Of a stretch of 39,961 nt of DNA, positions 28,919-39,961 are shown one piece after another (position 1 is the first letter of the stretch; each line of letters begins with the position of its first letter). The notes under the pieces were generated by a model. That model had not been told where the DNA came from. It saw only the letters and a list, made by a program, of their open reading frames with translations, and did no database searches. The position numbers and the translations under genes were made by a program. The stretch comes from Phanerodontia chrysosporium (Eukaryota > Basidiomycota > Agaricomycetes > Polyporales > Phanerochaetaceae), in contig MJGA01000089.1 of the NCBI GenBank assembly GCA_001910725.1, forward strand, positions 1 to 39,961. The letters run 5' to 3'.

Positions 28919-31900
28919 ATGAAGGAAGAGCGGAAGCCCGCAAAGACGGGTTCCGGTCGCGGAACCTACGCTCGCCAGGCCTGTAACCACTGCCGCCGTC
29001 GGTTAGTTCTCTCTTCCCCGCATTGCCGCTGATCTTAGTCACCGTGCTCATACCCCCAATAGCAAGAGCAAGTGCGACGGCCAGCAGCCCGTTTGTGGGC
29101 CTTGTCGCGACTCTGGAAGGGCGGACGAGGTCGGTGGTCTATGCATGTCCTGCCCATCCCAGAGAACTGACCACCCGCGCAGTGCACCTGGGGACGGGAG
29201 ACAGCAAAAAAGGCTCGGACCCAGCAACACTTTGAAAGTCTCGTAAACCATATCAAGAGCCTCGAGGCTCGCGTGAAGGAACTCGAAGGCGAACTCTCAG
29301 GTTCTCGTGGCCAGACACGGCGATCGGGTTCTGTCTCGGATGCGACGAGGCAGTCGTCGTCTCTTTCCCCGCATCCGTCCCCTATCACTAAGTTTGAAGA
29401 GCACGACGACAGTATACCCAATGGCGAAGATGATTTGGACCCAGGAGGTGACTCGGACGTAGACTCAGAGATTGAACAGCTTATTGCGCCCACAAGGCAT
29501 CTAGTGGTACGTCCGCACATCCTAGGATCCATGTGCGCCTCTAATTACTATGCATCATCCGTCCTTTTGACTGCTCATCACAACTCGTCGTCGCCGTCGT
29601 CGCCGTGATCACGTTGACGCCCTCATCATTCGCGCTCGCACGTGGGCTGTCCACCGACGCCTGCGTGGTTCGTCCCTCGCTCGCCTACGAACGCCATGCA
29701 TTCTCCCATGCCCTTCATCATCGTACGCGCCCCCGCAGTTGCAAAATGGCGATCTCGAGGTGTATGGCCCGACGTCGGCTTACCGTCTTGCGCCCGAACG
29801 ACACACAGACGGCCCGGGGCCCTCAGAAAGTAATACCCAGATCGTCCATGAGTCCCCCACGCCTGTATTCGATTGGAATCGCTACCTTCCACCAGAAGCA
29901 CCACTCTCGCGCGCGGAGCATGATAGGTGCGCTTCAGCTCAACCTGTTTCATGTCGTTGAGTCTGACTACAGCCGTTATACTCAGGCTGCTTGACCTGTT
30001 GTTCCGGTTTTGCACCTCTTGGTGCTTCCGAGTCATCCCCAGTCTCTTCCTCCGCGACATGCATCGCGCACTTTCGTCGCCACCATCCGCGCCACCGCCG
30101 AGACTCAGCCATTACTCTCCAATGCTCCACAACGCGCTCCTCGCGCTCGCGACGGCGTATTCGGACGACCCGCGTGTGCATGACATCGAGTTTCGCAGAC
30201 TATATGCGCGTCGCGCGAAAAGTTACCTTGAGAAGGACTCTCTGACACCGAACGTCTCTGTCGTGAGCGCGCTGAGCCTGCTCAGCACGTTCCATTCGAG
30301 CCGGGGAGAGCAGAGCCTTGGCTATCTCTATGCCGGTATGTCGCGATCTCCGCATCTATGAGGGCGCGATGCTTACCATTCGTAGGCATGGCCGGCCGCA
30401 TGACGCAAGCTCGTGAGCACCCAAATTAATGCGCGCGCAGGAGCACAGTCTGACGTCGTTGGTGATCTAGTCGGTCTACAGATCGACTGTTCGTCGCTCG
30501 TCAAGTCTGGGCGTATCAAGGAGTCGGACATGCACAATCGGAACTGGGCGTACTGGACTACATTTTGCCAGGTGCGCGAGACTCGTCTTACGACCTTGAA
30601 TATGGACTCAATTGGAGCTTACAGGACGTATGCTGGTCGCTGTATATCGGCCGCGATTGCGCGATGGCACCACCAAAGGAGCCTGTCATCCCCGTCCCGT
30701 TCGTTGACTCCGAGTTCGATCACGAGCCATGGGTGTGGGAACCATCCGGATTGCCACCGCAGAAAAGCAATATCGCAAGTGTTTTTCAGGCGACGTGCGA
30801 GCTCTTACGGATCGGACGTAGGGTAATGGACTTTGTGTAAGTCCCGCGGTCGATGGTATGCGCACTTGTACTAACGGAGATACCTCCAGGAACGGTCTAG
30901 GGACCGATTTCCGGCACCCAAATCTGCAGGTCGTTAGTGAGCTCGAGTACGTCTCGCATCCGCATGGCCGTCACATATAGCATACTCACATTCCCACTTA
31001 GTATCGAACTCAACGCCTGGAAAGATTCTCTGGCGCCTGAGGTTGATCTCACAGCGGCCACCCGTCCTTCCGCGCTCCCGCACAGGCTCACCGTGCATCT
31101 CATGTTTTGGTGGCTGTTCATCCTTCTACATAGGCCGTTCTATCGACGTACCAAGCCAGGAAACGTGGATATCGATCATGTTAAGGTGAGCTTGTTAGTC
31201 AGAGGTCCGTCCGCATCTGACGTACTAATTGCATCGTCTTATCCGAATCCTCAGCTCTGTAACAGGGCCGCTGAGAACATGATGCTACTGCTTGGGATCT
31301 GGCACAACAATTACAACCTCCGCTACGTCTCGACCACGCATGTGCAGTTCACATTCTCCGCGGGCACTGTGTTTGTCCTCTCGGCCATCCAGGCGATCTC
31401 CGGCCCGCGGCTCGGACGTGTCACGCTCGCATCTTCACTCTCGCAGGTTGAGACCTGCCTCGAGTACCTCGCTATCATCGGTCACTCGTGGGAAACAGCC
31501 GAGTGCGCGCGTGAGATCCTCCTCAACTTCTTCGACGAAACTTTGAAGCCGCGCCTCTTGCTGCGCAGCGGCGACGCGAATCTCAAGCTTGAGCTGCAAA
31601 ACGTTGACAAGCGTGCACGGGCACGCGCGAACTCCAGCGCGTCGAGCATCGGCCGAAAGCGCAATGGTAGCGTTACGGACGAGTCTTCGTCCTCATCGTT
31701 CACTTCTGGTATCTCGCCGCCTGGCCCTCTCTCTCCTCCAAACGGCGGACCCGGATTGAACGAGCTTCACTATTTCCCTGGGAGCCCGACCGTGTCAACG
31801 CTCGGCTGGCCGGCGCTGACTGGCCCGAAGGAGTTCTTCGCATCCACATCGTCTACGCTGCCCAGTCCGACTATCGAGCAGATTTCGTTCTCGCACCGCC

Positions 31901-32235
31901 CACACCCTTCGCATCCCAACTTGCACCCGGGCACGGATATGGACCTCGACGTCGGATACTCGTTCAATTTGAGCCAGCAGATGAACATGGTAGCGGATGT
32001 CGTTGGCGGCGGAAGTTCTGCAGGCCAGCCGTCGTCGCATACCCACTCGCAGCCGACGCCCGCAGATATGATGGCGTTTGGCGTACCCGAGCTCGGCGTT
32101 GGATACCAGTTCGACCCCCACATTCACTCTCAAGTTGCTCTCGACTTTAGTGCGGAGGAGCTAGCGATCATGGATCAGATCGTTCGACAACAGGGCGGAA
32201 ATGTCATGTTTGCGGTTGGGCAACCTGTTGGATAG
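28919..32235 (+). CDS. Zn2Cys6 transcription factor with fungal-specific middle domain
   Basis: Eleven exons: 28919-29001, 29063-29129, 29183-29506, 29739-29926, 29986-30335, 30386-30412, 30471-30571, 30625-30836, 30890-30946, 31002-31185, 31255-32235. Total 2,574 nt, 857 aa. Cysteines 22, 25, 32, 39, 42 and 51 form the binuclear zinc cluster (C-x2-C-x6-C-x6-C-x2-C-x8-C). A short basic region and a coiled coil for dimerisation follow (about 60-85). The middle region has the fungal-specific regulatory domain signature (AGMAGRMTQALGL, IDCSSLVKSG, NWAYWTTFCQD). The C-terminal third is Ser/Pro/Gly-rich and likely an activation region. Intron 3 (29507-29738, 232 bp) is unusually long for this locus. 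The gene would act in the nucleus. Its targets are unknown, and the divergent permease is the obvious candidate. Confidence 0.9.
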
Positions 32236-32518
32236 CACGCGGATGGGATCGGTTGACGACGTTCAGATCTTTGTTTTACTGCTCTGTGCACATCAGGATG
32301 TTGTGATATCTCCCCGCGGACATGTATCTAGTAACGGCTTTGACCCTCGGCGGATTGTGTATAGTAATGGTGTACGATATCCTTGTAGTAATGGAGGGCA
32401 ATCGGATCTCAACTAAATGTGTACACTCGGAGGAAACGACCTTCACTACGGATTGCAGGGCATGGTGGCGTGTATTCAAACTCGTTGAATTGCGTTGGAA
32501 GCAACATTACATGCGTCC

Positions 32519-35362
32519 TCACTGGCTACTACCCACCAACCCTCGCATAGCGTCCAGCACCTTGCGAGCTTCGTCTCGCTGGCCTAAAGCCTCCTGCAGC
32601 CGCTTCCGAAGCTCTGCATTCTCTCGCTCGAGCACATACCGTGACGCGGCAGTTGCATCCACGTGAACGTCCTCTCCGCCTTGCGGCTTCGACCAGTGCA
32701 GCGGTGGGACAGGATGAGTGTCGGCGAGTATCGCATCTAGCTCCTGTTCAAGCTTTGGCAGCGGCTCCTGGAGTAAGCTGCTGCTGTACATGTCGTACAC
32801 CTCCTCAGTGCTGTCTGTACTCACGGGTCAATACCATATCACGGGTGTCGAGGATTTACCCTCACCAGTTGAATAGATGCTAACGTCGTCGTCAACGTCG
32901 ATGGCTAGGCCAAAGGGCGCAGTTGTGTTGAACAACTTGTTGTCCATCGCGTCTTCGGGCAGTTCTATTCGCGGAGCCGTAGGCGACGCGAAAGGCAGTC
33001 CAAGCCCGACCGAGTGACGGAAATCCTCTCGGCCCTGTACAGGGACCGCGGAAGGAGCGGACTGGGATAACCTGCGGTTCGACTCCAGTGGCGACAGAGG
33101 AGCACCATAATCGTCCGATTCTGAACTATCTGTCGACGGCTCCGCCGCCATTCGCCGTTTCTTCTCGCCGTCACGATCAATATAGACTTGACGGTGCTTC
33201 ATTCCCGGCTGAGGGCTCTGGTCGTCCTCGTCTCGTCTAGGTATCGACAGGCGGTTCCCTCGCTTATCGACGGCAGCCTGCCGCCGGGGCTGTCTGGAGT
33301 TGCTCTGTCCCGTTGGTGTCGATCTAGAGTCGACTATTGAGCACGACTGCGAACGCACCCTCTGCGTGTCTTCCTGCGTGCTGCTGCGAGACGGAGAAGT
33401 CACGAGACTGCGGCGTCGCCCGAACCGCTCCTCGTCCCCTGTCTCGTACGCGGTGGAGATCTGCTCCCAATGCCTGAGGAGCCACGCCACGATCTTCTGG
33501 CCCTTCTGATCCTTCTCCCGCATCGCTCGCACGCCTCGCTCGTCCTTCTGCTCGCCAACCTTGCCTTCCGATCCTTCCGCTGGGCCATCGTCATCCTCCT
33601 GGTCTTGTGTCATCGCACCCTTGCGAGTTCTGCCCCCAACAATCGCTCCGCCGAATATGCGCCCAACATCTTCGGGGTGAGGCCGTTATCCGGACAGATT
33701 TGTAGCGTGGCGAAAAACGTGAGTAAGCATAGTAGGAGGGAGAAGTGCCGGCGAGGTAGTAAGAGCAACACTTGACGGGCGATGTCAATTTGTACACGAA
33801 GAGGTGGGAGATTGAGCAGCGCTTCCTCCCGCTTGCGAACTCGAGCGCTGTAGTTTGGTGTGTCCTCGTCAATGTCAGAGTCTGAGGACGATGACTCAGA
33901 TGCGTCATCGTCTCCATGTCGTCGTTGGCATTGCTCGGCACGAATGATGGACGGCGATACACACCACGCCCAAAGTGCATCAACCAGGGAGCGGTGGATA
34001 AGCGGCATTGGTAAAGAGGTGAGATAAGTCACCAAGAGCGCGCAGACTTCAGCGTAGGATTCGCAGTGTAGCGACAGACGGGCCTTGGAAGATGATGACG
34101 AAGATTGAAAATTCGGCAGCGAAGACCGAGAGGAGAGCTGAGCATATTGCTGAGGGGAGTCGAAATACGCTACCAGATTGAGCAGGCGACTACGGTTCGG
34201 TAAGGTGCGAAAGAGGTCGTGTCGGTAGATACCTGCCCACTTCATCAGCAACGAGGCCTTGGAGATTTTTCTTTACGTACCCGTCTTGTACAATTCGTCG
34301 GTACAAGCGTGTACGACTTCAGGGATATGGTGTCTATAACCGCCAATGACAACCGGCGTCATGGCGTAGTCGGGTAAGTCCTGAAGATATGAACCGAACA
34401 CGCCTGAGAGCGGTCCCAAGGTCAGCACGCTGTAACTGAAAAGACGGCATACTTACTTCCGTCTCTACGGCGAATTTCTCGATTAACGCGTTCCATGAGG
34501 CGTCTCTCCCTTCTCTCCCTCCTCCATACCCCATCGTGCCCTGAGTCCTCGTCTGCCTTATCCCGCACGCAGTCCACCGGTAGCTCGTCCTCGCCGTCCC
34601 ACAACCTGCCGCTCATGAGCTCCTCCACCTCGATATAATCGTGCACCTTGAATGTCTTCGTCTCCTCCGTCAAGATACGCTTCAGAGTCTTGATTACCTG
34701 TGGTTTCGGAGGTTGAGGAAACGGCTGTGCCAGCTGCACAGAGCGTCGTGCATCGAGAGTTGCAGGCGAGGGCGAACCGTGCCTGCTCCGCGGGCAGAGG
34801 CTGACTGCGAGCGTAGACGTGGCGAGGTGTTTGTGAACGCACTGGTCTCGAGGTATGGCGACGGCGCGACGGGCGAGAACGGTCCGTCACCGCAAGCCCG
34901 TGCAATGCGGTCAGCCTCCGCATCCGAGCAGCGCGGGGCAGCAGCCACTCGGGGGCGGGCGTCAAGCTGTGAGAGGGACGAGGAGGCCGTGAGCAGGTCG
35001 CGCTCAGGGCTGCGGACGACGCTAGGTTGGGGTTGTCTGCTCCCGGTCGAGCCGCGGGGACGCGACGCTGGCAGAGAGAGGAAACGGTCACGGCCATCCC
35101 TTGGCAACGACTTCTCCCGGTCAGAAGGAAGGTTGCCGACGGACGCACGGGACATTGGGTTTGTCTCTCCCCGATCTGGCGACGACAGGCCTTCATTGTT
35201 TCGGAGAATGCTGCGCGGCGTGGGCCGCGCTGCTTCAGGATATCGGGAAGGTGCCGCGTTGTCCGGAGTTTCATGGTGTTGCCAGTTCTTCCAGTCGTCC
35301 CAGGAAGGCTCGGTGGGAGGAAGTGTGCTACGCCTTGTCTTTGACTTGGAAAAGAGATGCAT
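32519..35362 (-). CDS. RhoGAP-domain protein, with a one-base frame break
   Basis: Exons on the minus strand: 35362-34778, 34733-34457, 34403-34281, 34232-32866 (contains the break), 32814-32519. It stimulates GTP hydrolysis by Rho-family GTPases, and so acts on polarity and the actin cytoskeleton. A Ser/Pro/Arg-rich N-terminus of about 200 residues precedes the GAP domain. Key signatures are FGSYLQDLP, the arginine finger TGIYRHDLFRTLP, YLTSLPMPLI, and LLTFFATLQICPDNGLTPKM. Near 33655 the frame shifts: one more base would give a typical IFGGAIVGG continuation and a long Ser/Arg-rich C-terminus ending in a coiled coil. Without it the frame stops at 33610. No intron explains the shift. It is either an assembly error or a truncating mutation. 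The 44 bp first intron is short and the least certain junction. Confidence 0.8.
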
Positions 35363-35985
35363 CTGGGGCGTATGTGAGCACTGCGTGTCCGGCACGAAGT
35401 GGTAGCAGGGGAGCGGAGGTTCAAGTCGCGGTCGGAAGAGACTCACGGCAAGGAGGAGGGGCATCGGAGGCTGACAGGAGAAGCGGCGAGGAGGGAACGG
35501 GGGTCGTTTTGGTCGAGGCTGACAGGGGCACAGCGCTGGTCTACTTCCGGCGGACTTTGCAATGGACAGTTCTGGACCACCCGGGGCGAGAGAGACCTTT
35601 GCGCAGATACAACGTCACTACTGCGATCGGTGGGAGCAGAGTCTAGAGCTCGATGCAGCTGCGTGAGAGATCTGCGCGAACCCGGACGCGTGCTCGAGCA
35701 GTCAGGTCTAGAATAAGTGGTCCATGGATGTGTCGCGCTATCACACGCAGAACCCTGCAAACGTGCTAAGAGGTAACACACGAGCAGATGTCCCTGTTGC
35801 ATAATTCTGTGCTATGCATGAACGTTGAGTCAGACGCAGATTGTTCAGATATCAGGTAACTGCTCACCGTTCTCTCGCCAGTATCGCAATAAGATATATG
35901 TACATGACGACGGGTAGGTCGAGGCTCTTACAACATACTCTTAAAAGGCCACAGCCGCTTACTATTAAAAGAGCTCCTGTATGAC
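35363..35985. other. Intergenic region upstream of the RhoGAP gene
   Basis: 623 bp between the RhoGAP start and the 3' end of the next minus-strand gene. It contains no recognised gene or repeat and probably holds the RhoGAP promoter and the neighbour's 3' UTR. Confidence 0.5.
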
Positions 35986-37284
35986 TTAGTCTTCTCCGAG
36001 CGCGTCGAGACATCCGAGCAGCCGGAGGAACGTGACAGGCGATGACCCTGCACCTTTTCCCTGGGCGCCGACGAACGGTCGCAAGCTGCTCGTCCGACCG
36101 GCGCGGTATTCATTCAAGTACTTGTGCATAGTCGTCGGCTTCAGCCCCATCATCCTCTCCAGCTGCATAGCCAGCTTATGTTCTTCCAGGCCCTGACCTC
36201 GAAGGTCGTCGTGCACGCCAAGGAGCGTGTGACCGCGCCCATTTGCCGTGAGCAGCCCCGGCTCGACGAAGAACCGATATCTCTTGGACAGGAAGCGCGT
36301 CCGCGGGTGAGCCAGCGTCGCTTGCATATCTGATCCTGCAGGCAAGGGATGTTGGAGTTGGAGAGATCCAAAACCTATGCGCGGAGATCGATAGATCTTC
36401 TTAGGCTTCGGGAGCGACCCAGGCACGACCTTCGCGCACAGACGGAGCGAGAAGACCCTGTCCCCAGAGTGGGCGGAAGGCGGGAACGCAGTTGTGTCTT
36501 CCTGCCACAGGGTCTTGACCAGCTGAGAGATGCTGGACGCGCCGCTGATCCGGAGAAGCTCGTCCACAAGAATGCTGGGACCCGAGAAGACTTTGGACGT
36601 CTGGACATTTCGTAGTGTCCGTAAAAGTATTCCGCCGCGGGTCGTGCTCTGGATGGGCGGCGTGGTGCTACATGATGCAGGCTTGGTGAAGTAGCGAGAC
36701 GTGACTTCGCAGGGTTTTGCAGAAGTTACAGGTCCACCGAATGTCAGGTCGAGACCTTTGCGCGTCCCGCCCCGATACCCGCCAGCCGCGGTCGCAGAAC
36801 GGGCAGCGGACGTAGACTCAGTGTTACCGCGTCGCGGCGCCCGATGAAAGTACCTGTACCCGCACTCATGAAATGACGGGAAAGGATAACACGAGGAGAA
36901 TACGGCGTACCACTTCCCGCTCTCCCGCTGCTCCTCAGCACCGTGCGTGAACGGGTCCTCGTGACTCCCGGTTTTGTAGAGGTAGAACTCGAGCTCAAGA
37001 ATCTCGAAGTCGGTCGTCGCGCCGGCTGAGCGCAAGCTGAGCACTACTCGATTCAGAAGGATGTCTGCGATATCTGCGAAGCGTGAAGAGAGGTCGCCTT
37101 GGTCAGTGAGCAGAGACACATCCAGAAGAGACTTCAGCCGGTCCAGGACGTCCGAGTCGGGAGCAGGCGCGAGACCAGACGGCGTGTCGAGATTACTACC
37201 GGTAATAATCTGGACATGGGGGTTTCGTCTAACATGTGCTGTTTCTACGTCGGGTTCTTCTCGTTTGCGCTTCAGGGAGGACAT
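35986..37284 (-). CDS. Conserved-looking hypothetical protein
   Basis: Two exons on the minus strand, 37284-36911 and 36853-35986, separated by a 57 bp GT-AG intron whose length is a multiple of three and which contains no stop. The removal restores KWYFHRAPRRG, a more natural sequence than the read-through. The product is 413 aa. The start is the first ATG of the frame (MSSLKRKREEPD); the open frame further upstream has no ATG. The N-terminus has a short basic, possibly nuclear-localising stretch. The core contains EFYLY, DPFTHGAEEQ, YRGGTRKGLDLTFGGP and a basic SPRIGF segment. I do not recognise the family and assign no function. No membrane segment or signal peptide is visible. Confidence 0.72.
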   Translation of the reverse strand: MSSLKRKREEPDVETAHVRRNPHVQIITGSNLDTPSGLAPAPDSDVLDRLKSLLDVSLLTDQGDLSSRFADIADILLNRVVLSLRSAGATTDFEILELEFYLYKTGSHEDPFTHGAEEQRESGKWYAVFSSCYPFPSFHECGYRYFHRAPRRGNTESTSAARSATAAGGYRGGTRKGLDLTFGGPVTSAKPCEVTSRYFTKPASCSTTPPIQSTTRGGILLRTLRNVQTSKVFSGPSILVDELLRISGASSISQLVKTLWQEDTTAFPPSAHSGDRVFSLRLCAKVVPGSLPKPKKIYRSPRIGFGSLQLQHPLPAGSDMQATLAHPRTRFLSKRYRFFVEPGLLTANGRGHTLLGVHDDLRGQGLEEHKLAMQLERMMGLKPTTMHKYLNEYRAGRTSSLRPFVGAQGKGAGSSPVTFLRLLGCLDALGED

Positions 37285-37541
37285 GGAGGTCGGGGTGAAC
37301 CATGCTCGCTCAGACGCCCAGGTCACCCGAGACCGCCTCGAGGCTTGAGGTCACCACCGGGTTCTGGGAACAGAATAAACTAGTTGGTATTCCGAGGATG
37401 ATCTACTAGTGCAGCGGACATCTATAGACGATGATACAGCGTAATCGGATACATAGACGATTGGTACGATAAATGAGGAGTTTTGTGCGTGTGTCATGGA
37501 TACAACTGTGTGCGCATGCGTCGAGTCCAAACCATAGCTGC

Positions 37542-39610
37542 TTACACCTTCGCCTTGCCCGCTGTCTTCGAGAAAAGCTTCGCCTTCTCCAGCGCCGCCT
37601 GTGAGTTCTTCACCAGCATCTTCTTGTAGTCCACGATTGAAATATCCTCCTTCGTCAAGTTCTTGATCTTGCGGTCCTTGACCTCCCACAGCTCCTCCGC
37701 CACCTGCGAGATGAGACGGAAGTCGTGTGACACGATCACGACACCACCCTCGTACTCCTTGATGGCCCGCGCGAGCGCATCGATGGAGGCCATGTCCAAG
37801 TGGTTCGTCGGCTCGTCGAGCAGCAAGATGTGCGGGTGCTCCATCGCGAGCTGTGCGAAAACGACACGGTTCCGCAAACCGTCCGACAGCTGTTTGATGG
37901 GCGAGGTCTGGTGGGATCCCGAGAGACCGAAGCGACCCAACTGCGCGCGCCATGCCTGCACGTCTTTCTCGGGGTACTTCTGGCTGTACAACCTCTGGAA
38001 GTGCTCGATCGGCGACATATCGTACGGAAGCTGGTCAGCAGAGTGCTGCGAGTACTTCGCGAGCTTCAGGTTCGCGTGCCGCGAGATCGTGCCCTCGCAT
38101 GGCTGCAGATCGCCGGTGATCAAGTTCAGCAGCGTCGACTTGCCAGTACCGTTCTGTCCGACAATGGCCACACGCGAGTCCATGCTGCAATGAACATACT
38201 TAGCTAACATTCGTGGACCGAAGGCAGCGGCACTTACTCGATACCGAACGATAGATTCTTGTATAGGTAGTCTCGGGCTTGCCAGAGTACGAGAACGCGA
38301 CATCGTTGAACGCAGGATAGGCGGTGGGAGCTTCGAGACGTCCTCGAAGTTGAAGCGCAGCGGCCGTGGCGTCTCGACCTTCTCCACGAGACCGGCCGCC
38401 TCCATCTTGTCGATGATCTTCTGCTTCGACTTTGCCTGCTTCACCAAGTTCGCGTATGTACCGGCCGATGCGATGAACCTGAGAGCATTGGGTCAGTTTT
38501 TCTACGGTGACATAACCTCTGTGGGACTCACTTTTTAATGTGCGCAATCTCGTCCTGCTGCTTCTGGTACGCCTTCATCTGGTTGACCTCGTTCTCCGCC
38601 TTCGTCCTCACGTACGTCGAGTAGTTACCACCATAGTACACGAGCTTCTTCTTCATCGTCAGATCCATAATGTTCGTGCATACGCTGTCCATGAATCCTG
38701 CGAGTGGGACGTGATGACGAGGATGTGGTTGTACATCGAGAGGTACGCTTCCAGCCAGACGACCGCCTCGAGATCGAGATGGTTGGTCGGCTCGTCGAGC
38801 AGGAGCAGGTGCGGCTTGACGAACAACGCGCGCGCGAGCGCGACACGCATACGCCAACCACCGGACATGTCTTTCGTCGGCCGGTGCATCATCTCTTGCG
38901 AGAAGCCAAGACCGTGGAGAATGGAGCCTGCCTTGGCCTCGAACGTGCTCGGGTCCATCTCCTCGAGCTCCTCGTAGAGCTGGTCGAGCTGAACCTCGTC
39001 AATGTCTTCCGCGACGGAGAGCTCCTCAATACGCGCTTCGAGGCGGGCGACCTTCTCCTTCGCGCTCTTGACGATGTAGTCGAGCGCGTTGACGTCGAGG
39101 GCTCTGCCTCGCCGCGAACGAGGTAGATGTCGATGTGCTCGGGAATGGGATGTCGCGATCCGCGAGGGATTGCAGGAGTGTCGACTTTCCTGAGCCGTTT
39201 TCGCCGAGCAGACCATACCGCTGGCCGTAGTTGAGCGAGATCTCCGCGCCCTCGATGAGCAGCCGTCCGTGGAATGAGAGGGTGTACGAGTCGATCTTGA
39301 TATCACGGCCCTTGGGGTCGGAAACGAGGACACCTGCTGCGCTCCTGCAGAGTAGTCAGCGCCCCACCCCCTCCGTCAAATGTCGGGACACGCACCTGTC
39401 CGTAGCAATCTGCAGCTTCGCCATCGCGGAGAGGTCCTCCTGGGATCCTGCCGCCGAGTTGCTTGTCAGCGGTGTGTTCGTGGACGAGCCAGGGCAGAGC
39501 CCGTCGGGTCGTGCCAGTCGTGGATGAAGTGTCCGTGGCGCCCTTGCCCTTGGCGGCCTGTTTCGCGGCCTTTCAGCGAGACGCTTCTGCTTGGATGCGG
39601 AGGGGGCCAT
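37542..39610 (-). CDS. ARB1: ABCF-type ATPase, Arb1/ABCF2 ribosome-biogenesis factor, with several one-base frame breaks
   Basis: Exons on the minus strand: 39610-39396, 39344-38532, 38478-38238, 38184-37542. It has two tandem ABC ATPase domains and no membrane segments, as expected for an ABCF protein. Domain 1 has Walker [13 protein letters not shown], signature [12 protein letters not shown] and Walker [13 protein letters not shown]. Domain 2 has [19 protein letters not shown] and [31 protein letters not shown] and the linker favour Arb1/ABCF2, which acts in 40S and 60S maturation and export. The reading frame is broken by single missing bases near 39571, 39147, 39096, 38695, 38312 and 38271 (with compensation inside exon 1). 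The encoded residues on each side remain typical, so assembly error is more likely than decay of an essential gene. Confidence 0.88.
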
Positions 39611-39961
39611 CGTATGTTGTCTTTTTGGTCTACGTCGTCGGTGACGGTGTAGAAGAGGGGGAGATGGTGGTGGACGTGCAGAAAGCGCACTTTGAATAAT
39701 CGATCTGCTAGCGCCGGCCAAATTTCGAGCCTCGGAAAAATGACTTCATCGTCGGCACCGCCGCCGGCCTCGAGATGGGGTACAAGTCCAGCAGCGACCA
39801 CTGTTGAGCCTTCCTTTACGCGAGCATTTCAGCGACTCTCTCATGATCGTACACGCGTGCGTTAATGTTACAGAAGTTGCCATGGGTGTGTAGACTACGA
39901 CATGCATCTGCACGACGGTGCAGAAGAAAGCAAAGGTGTATGAGACGAAGCGCTGCAGATA
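39611..39961. promoter_or_regulatory. Upstream region of the ABCF gene
   Basis: 351 bp to the window edge, with no convincing gene on either strand. It probably holds the promoter and 5' UTR of the ABCF gene. Confidence 0.45.

Noticed and set aside
34641..35405. 254-codon plus-strand open frame opposite the RhoGAP N-terminus
   Set aside because: It is antisense to a Ser/Arg-rich low-complexity coding exon whose own frame connects to the GAP domain by splicing.

Overview
The window is nuclear DNA of a filamentous basidiomycete, most likely an agaricomycete close to the wood-decay polypores. That placement is an inference from intron-dense genes with 44-80 bp GT-AG introns, GC-rich coding DNA, a secreted GH35 beta-galactosidase, a Zn2Cys6 regulator and Ty3-type chromoviruses. 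It has a repeat-rich, lineage-specific left half (1-20.6 kb) and an ordinary gene-dense right half (20.9-40 kb).

Left half. A complete 8,091 bp Ty3/gypsy element (147-8237, identical-looking 600 bp LTRs, 5 bp target duplication GGTCG) sits inside the last visible exon of a large host gene on the minus strand (11937 down to 8238, then 141 to 1). The host frame would still be open if the insert were absent. The element carries a perfect 11-nt self-priming signal of the Tf1 type, an AUG-free leader of about 1.3 kb holding a methionine-free ORF, gag, and a -1-frame pol ending in a chromodomain and a dUTPase. One intron of the host gene holds a 49-bp minisatellite whose unit contains a 30-bp palindrome.

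From 12 to 19 kb the same palindrome core recurs about 19 more times around three paralogous three-exon genes of unknown function (181-185 aa; 12801-13457, 16059-16726, 17431-18086). Two of these genes lie head-out in a 4 kb inverted repeat (about 15097-19051), each with an upstream cassette of four palindromes at 75-58-75 bp spacing. Their flanks and first intron are nearly identical, while their proteins have diverged strongly. A SAM-domain gene lies between (13791-14698). The region ends in a nest of transposon debris: a dUTPase remnant with a second LTR family, a Tc1-like helix-turn-helix fragment, and a solo LTR of the first family.

Right half. In order: secreted GH35 beta-galactosidase (15 exons), amino-acid permease (9 exons), a divergent Zn2Cys6 transcription factor (11 exons), a RhoGAP protein, a conserved hypothetical protein, and an ABCF2/Arb1-type ribosome-biogenesis ATPase. 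The beta-galactosidase, permease and regulator are adjacent and may be functionally linked, though the sequence does not prove this. The RhoGAP and ABCF2 genes contain isolated one-base deletions in otherwise well-conserved frames, which look more like assembly error than decay. All splice models are by eye; total coding lengths that come out as multiples of three are the main internal check.
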